This document shows positions 5,904 to 8,757 of a DNA stretch of 8,757 nt, in pieces. Position 1 is the first letter of the stretch. Each line of letters starts with the position of its first letter. The stretch spans positions 1 to 8,757 of the forward strand of contig JAGWQR010000098.1 in assembly GCA_028869975.1 (NCBI GenBank), given 5' to 3'. The DNA comes from Alphaproteobacteria bacterium (GTDB lineage: Bacteria > Pseudomonadota > Alphaproteobacteria > Sphingomonadales > Sphingomonadaceae). The notes beneath the pieces are model-generated. The model saw nothing but the letters and a program-made list of their open reading frames with translations, had not been told where the DNA came from and did not search any database. Both the position numbers and the translations under genes were made by a program.

Positions 5904-6494
5904 GTGGTCACGGATCATCTTATCCCCTTCGACATTTCTGACGCCTATGAAGTGCATGAATGGCGAAACGCAGTCGGTGTCCTCACCACCGCTTGTGTTG
6001 CGGAGTGGGAGGAAATTCAGGCAGCTCTTCGTGCATTCAAATTGTTGAGAAGTGAGGTTGTGGCCGCTGGTGGCAACCGCTCCAGCATCGTGGAGCGTTT
6101 GGAAAACCCGCTCAAAGAGGCGGGCTGGGTCGAAAGAAAGTTTGCCACTTCCATTGTGGTTGATGGCCACGCAACGGAATCACCAACGCATAGCGTCGAT
6201 TGCTTCAAAGGGCGTGTTGCGCTGGAAGTTGAGTGGAACAACAAAGACCCATTTTATGATCGCGATCTAAACAACTTCCGCTTATTGTTTGATCTTCAGG
6301 TCATAGATGTCGGTATCATCATTACGCGCTCGTCAGAGCTACAAACCATATTCAACGCACTCGGCAAGGGCAGTAGTTATGGCAATTCGACCACACATAT
6401 GGGCAAGCTACTGCCTCGCTTACGCGGCGGCTCTGGCGGCGGCTGCCCGATAGTTGTATTTGGAATAAGCAAAAATATTTACGTCGAAGACTAG
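5904..6494 (+). CDS. BglII/BstYI-family Type II restriction endonuclease
   Basis: A 196-residue protein resembling the BglII/BstYI restriction endonucleases, which cut at GATC-centred sites (AGATCT, RGATCY). The N-terminal helix region has EWRNA and WEEIQ (35-39), then KEAGW at 71-75 as in BstYI. The core is HSVDCFKGRVALEVEW: D99, E108 and E110 form the PD-(D/E)xK site with the D-x8-E-x-E spacing, where BglII has Gln at the last position and BamHI has Glu. NNKDPFYDRDLNNFR and VIDVGIIITRSSEL follow, then GGSGGGCPIVVFGI as the last core strand. I recall these family features; no alignment was run. The GTG at 5904 gives a family-sized protein; an ATG at 5805 would overlap the methylase by 97 bases. 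No clear ribosome site precedes the GTG, so expression probably depends on translation of the methylase. GC is low (about 38% at 6241-6300). No inhibitor or C-protein gene is nearby. Confidence 0.9.
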   Translation: MVTDHLIPFDISDAYEVHEWRNAVGVLTTACVAEWEEIQAALRAFKLLRSEVVAAGGNRSSIVERLENPLKEAGWVERKFATSIVVDGHATESPTHSVDCFKGRVALEVEWNNKDPFYDRDLNNFRLLFDLQVIDVGIIITRSSELQTIFNALGKGSSYGNSTTHMGKLLPRLRGGSGGGCPIVVFGISKNIYVED

Positions 6495-6516
6495 CACAAA
6501 ATCACAGGAGCCCACC

Positions 6517-7596
6517 ATGTCCCTCACCGAAGCCCGTCTGCAATACAAGCCCTTTGAATATCCCTGGGCCTATGATTTCTGGAAGCGCCAGCAGCAGGTG
6601 CACTGGATGCCCGAGGAAGTGCCGCTGGGCGAGGATTGCCGCGACTGGGCGCAAAAGCTCACCGATCATGAGCGCAACCTGCTCACGCAAATTTTCCGCT
6701 TCTTCACGCAGGCAGATGTCGAGGTGCAGAATTGCTATCATGAGCAATATGGCCGCGTGTTCAAGCCGACCGAAGTCAAGATGATGCTCGCTGCGTTCAG
6801 CAATATGGAAACAATCCACATCGCCGCCTACTCGCACCTGCTCGACACAATCGGGATGCCAGAGAGCGAATATGGCATGTTCCTGCAATATAAGGAAATG
6901 AAGGACAAGCATGATTACTTAAGCACCTTCGGCGTCGATAGCGATGAGGACATTGCCCGCACGCTCGCCATGTTCGGCGGCTTCACCGAGGGGCTGCAAC
7001 TCTTCGCCAGCTTCGCGATGCTGATGAATTTCCCGCGTTTCAACAAGATGAAGGGCATGGGCCAGATCGTTTCGTGGAGCGTGCGCGACGAAAGCCTGCA
7101 CTGCGAGGGGATTACCCGCCTGTTTCATGCATTCGTCAAGGAACGCGACTGCCTGACCAAGGCGGTGAAGGAGGATATCCTCGATTGCTGCCAGAAGACC
7201 GTGCGGCTCGAAGATGCGTTCATTGATCTCGCCTTCGAGCAAGGCCCGGTGCCTGGCATGGCGCCCAAGGAGATCAAGAAATATATCCGCTACATTGCCG
7301 ACTGGCGGCTCGGCCAGCTTGGTTTTGCGCCGATTTATATGATTGATGATCACCCGCTGCCCTGGCTTGCGCCCCTGCTCAACGGGGTGGAGCACGCCAA
7401 CTTCTTTGAAACCCGCGCGACCGAATATTCCAAGGCAGCGACGCGCGGCAACTGGAACGAGGTGTGGGACGCGTTCGACACCCGCAAGGCCGCCAAGACC
7501 GCCTCACAAGCTGCCAATGATGGCGCGGATGGGGCTGGCAGCGCTGGCGAGGCGGAAGCCGATATGTTCGCAACGGCGGGAGTGGCTGCGGAGTAG
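6517..7596 (+). CDS. nrdB: Ribonucleoside-diphosphate reductase, beta (radical) subunit, class I
   Basis: NrdB houses the dinuclear metal centre and the stable tyrosyl radical that NrdA needs. The 359-residue protein has all six ligands: D67 (TQADVEVQ), E98 and H101 (METIHIAAY), E158 (GFTEGLQ), E192 and H195 (RDESLH). Y105, three turns after E98 in ETIH...Y, corresponds to the radical tyrosine Y122 of E. coli, so this is a radical-bearing class I subunit. There is no N-terminal ATP cone, so neither subunit carries one. The tail (about residues 323-359) is a low-complexity Ala/Gly stretch ending in acidic EADMF plus eight residues, the flexible arm that docks on NrdA. AGGAG stands 6 bases before the ATG. 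It should be co-transcribed with nrdA through the restriction cassette; I saw no strong promoter just upstream and no convincing terminator after it. Confidence 0.97.
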   Translation: MSLTEARLQYKPFEYPWAYDFWKRQQQVHWMPEEVPLGEDCRDWAQKLTDHERNLLTQIFRFFTQADVEVQNCYHEQYGRVFKPTEVKMMLAAFSNMETIHIAAYSHLLDTIGMPESEYGMFLQYKEMKDKHDYLSTFGVDSDEDIARTLAMFGGFTEGLQLFASFAMLMNFPRFNKMKGMGQIVSWSVRDESLHCEGITRLFHAFVKERDCLTKAVKEDILDCCQKTVRLEDAFIDLAFEQGPVPGMAPKEIKKYIRYIADWRLGQLGFAPIYMIDDHPLPWLAPLLNGVEHANFFETRATEYSKAATRGNWNEVWDAFDTRKAAKTASQAANDGADGAGSAGEAEADMFATAGVAAE

Positions 7597-7686
7597 CCTC
7601 CCACAAACTCCCCTCTTGCACGAGCGGCGCGGGAGCATTAGGGGCACATGAGGAAACAGGAATAACCGTTAAACAGAGGAACTCAT

Positions 7687-7923
7687 ATGAGCGATACCGC
7701 AGACCGCGTAAAAAAAATTGTTGTCGAACACCTGGGCGTTGATGCCGACAAGGTGACCGAGGACGCGAGCTTCATCGATGATCTGGGCGCGGACAGCCTT
7801 GACATTGTTGAGCTGGTGATGGCGTTCGAGGAAGAATTCAGCGTGGAAATTCCCGACGATGCCGCCGAGAAAATCTCGACCGTGAAAGATGCGATTGCTT
7901 ATATCGATTCGCACAAGGGCTGA
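7687..7923 (+). CDS. acpP: Acyl carrier protein
   Basis: The 78-residue acidic protein carries growing acyl chains on a phosphopantetheine arm during fatty acid synthesis in the cytosol. The attachment serine is S37 in the DSL motif of DDLGADSLDIVEL. Length and the four-helix pattern are typical. The start follows AGAGGA with 6-base spacing. The 90-bp gap after nrdB holds only a weak promoter candidate (TTGCAC at 7616-7621 with poor -10 sequences), so whether it has its own promoter is open. A strong terminator follows, then fabF, the usual acpP-fabF order. Confidence 0.97.
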   Translation: MSDTADRVKKIVVEHLGVDADKVTEDASFIDDLGADSLDIVELVMAFEEEFSVEIPDDAAEKISTVKDAIAYIDSHKG

Positions 7924-8001
7924 AGCGAGCCGACCCGGACAGGCGCGCTTGCACCTGATTACCCAGCGCCGCTTGATTGCGTGCGCACACGAAGCTAAAA
8001 G

Positions 8002-8030
8002 CGGCGTTCCGGACGGCGGAACGCCGTTTT
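8002..8030 (+). terminator. Intrinsic terminator between acpP and fabF
   Basis: A perfect 10-bp stem, CGGCGTTCCG (8002-8011) and CGGAACGCCG (8017-8026), closes a 5-base GACGG loop and is followed by TTTT. Upstream AAAAG can extend the stem against TTTTT-like bases. It ends 25 bp before fabF, so it should lower fabF expression relative to acpP by partial termination, or fabF has an unseen promoter. Confidence 0.8.
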
Positions 8031-8055
8031 CATTTGCAGAACAACGGAGAAATTT

Positions 8056-8757
8056 ATGCGCCGGGTAGTCGTCACAGGATTGGGTCTGGTCACGCCCCTC
8101 GGCGCAGATGTGGAAACAACATGGGCGAATATCCTCGCGTCGAAATCGGGCGCCGGAAAAATAACGCGCTTTGACGCTGCCGAGCACAAATGCCGCATCG
8201 CGTGTGAGGTAAAACCTACCGATCATCCCTACGGCTTTGATGCAGGCAAGCGCGTGGATCACAAAATCCAGCGGCAGGTCGATCCGTTCATCGTCTATGG
8301 CATCGACGCGGCAGGACAGGCGCTGGAAGATGCTGGCCTGACCGAGATGTCCGAAACCGAACGGCTGCGCGCGGGCTGCTCGATCGGCGCCGGCATTGGC
8401 GGGCTGCCCGGCATTGAGAGCGAGTCGCTGGTGCTCGCCGAAAAGGGGCCGGGGCGCGTCTCGCCACACTTCGTCCATGGCCGCCTGATTAACCTGATTT
8501 CGGGGCAGGTCAGCATCAAATATGGGCTGATGGGGCCGAACCACGCCGTCGTCACCGCTTGCTCGACCGGGGCACACTCGATTGGTGACGCCGCGCGGAT
8601 GATCCGTGATGATGACGCCGACATCATGCTCGCGGGTGGCGCTGAAAGCACGATCTGCCCGATCGGCATTGCTGGTTTTGCACAGGCGCGCGCGCTCTCG
8701 ACCGGCTTCAACGATACACCCGAAAAGGCCAGCCGCCCGTATGACCAAGCTCGCGAC
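8056..8757 (+). CDS. fabF: 3-oxoacyl-ACP synthase II (C-terminus cut by window edge)
   Basis: FabF condenses malonyl-ACP with acyl-ACP to elongate fatty acids. The first 234 residues of about 415-420 are present. MRRVVVTGLGLVTPLG is the usual start, and the active-site cysteine is C169 in VVTACSTGAHSIGDA. GPNHAV and the LAGGAEST strand are also typical. The two catalytic histidines lie beyond the right edge. CGGAG lies 6 bases before the ATG. KAS I (FabB) shares the fold, but the neighbouring acpP and the CSTGAHSIGDA motif favour FabF. Confidence 0.95.
   Translation, partial: MRRVVVTGLGLVTPLGADVETTWANILASKSGAGKITRFDAAEHKCRIACEVKPTDHPYGFDAGKRVDHKIQRQVDPFIVYGIDAAGQALEDAGLTEMSETERLRAGCSIGAGIGGLPGIESESLVLAEKGPGRVSPHFVHGRLINLISGQVSIKYGLMGPNHAVVTACSTGAHSIGDAARMIRDDDADIMLAGGAESTICPIGIAGFAQARALSTGFNDTPEKASRPYDQARD

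Larger units (their letters stand above)
5245..6494 (+). mobile_element. Type II restriction-modification cassette inserted between nrdA and nrdB
   Basis: The methylase and endonuclease genes form a compact two-gene unit occupying all the space between nrdA and nrdB. Both host genes are full length. The unit differs from its flanks in GC content and has no transposase, integrase or obvious terminal repeats, so the mode of entry is unseen; the right edge must lie between 6494 and the nrdB ribosome site AGGAG at 6506-6510. That it is a horizontally gained insertion is inference from composition and from the usual nrdA-nrdB adjacency. Confidence 0.75.

Noticed and set aside
5229..6494. Possible target-site duplication around the cassette (GAAGGACTA near 5230, GAAGACTAG at 6486)
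   Set aside because: The two are imperfect, lie inside coding sequence of nrdA and the nuclease, and are short enough for chance.
5904..6494. Homing endonuclease as an explanation for the second cassette gene
   Set aside because: No LAGLIDADG, GIY-YIG or HNH motif; the D-x8-E-x-E core and BstYI-like segments fit a Type II restriction enzyme, and a methylase is paired with it.
7616..7642. acpP promoter starting with TTGCAC
   Set aside because: No acceptable -10 at 16-18 bp spacing; only CATTAG/ATTAGG at 14-15 bp.
7669..8748. 359-codon minus-strand open frame opposite acpP and fabF
   Set aside because: It runs through acpP, the terminator and fabF; its protein is unlike any family I recognise, while the plus-strand genes are certain.

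Overview
The window looks like chromosomal DNA of a GC-rich alphaproteobacterium, most likely a sphingomonad. The evidence is the glnB-glnA pair with high similarity to alphaproteobacterial proteins as I recall them, a compact NrdA without an ATP cone, clustered GANTC (CcrM-type) sites, and GC near 65-70% in the housekeeping genes. The order-level placement is inference.

Left part, all on the minus strand (positions 1-2949): an EVE-domain protein, methionine aminopeptidase (map, with a promoter geometry that predicts a leaderless mRNA), PII protein GlnB, and glutamine synthetase GlnA, whose C-terminus runs off the left edge. glnB and glnA form a short nitrogen operon with its own promoter and an upstream repeat region.

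Middle (2950-7596), plus strand: a 391-bp divergent control region carries two NrdR-like boxes spaced 32 bp centre to centre, an extended -10 promoter (TGATATAAT) overlapped by the second box, a hairpin at the predicted transcript start, and a cluster of GANTC sites. It drives the class I ribonucleotide reductase genes nrdA and nrdB. These two genes are not adjacent. Between them sits a 1.25-kb, AT-richer cassette: an MT-A70 family DNA adenine methyltransferase whose GTG start overlaps the end of nrdA, and, 2 bp downstream, a BglII/BstYI-family PD-(D/E)xK restriction endonuclease, also with a GTG start. The cassette reads as a complete Type II restriction-modification system lodged inside a ribonucleotide reductase operon, sharing the operon's promoter and leaving both host genes intact. 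This is the main finding of the window.

Right part (7687-8757), plus strand: acyl carrier protein acpP, a strong intrinsic terminator, then fabF (beta-ketoacyl-ACP synthase II), cut by the right edge. These belong to fatty acid synthesis.

I saw no tRNA, rRNA, CRISPR array, insertion sequence or phage structural gene.
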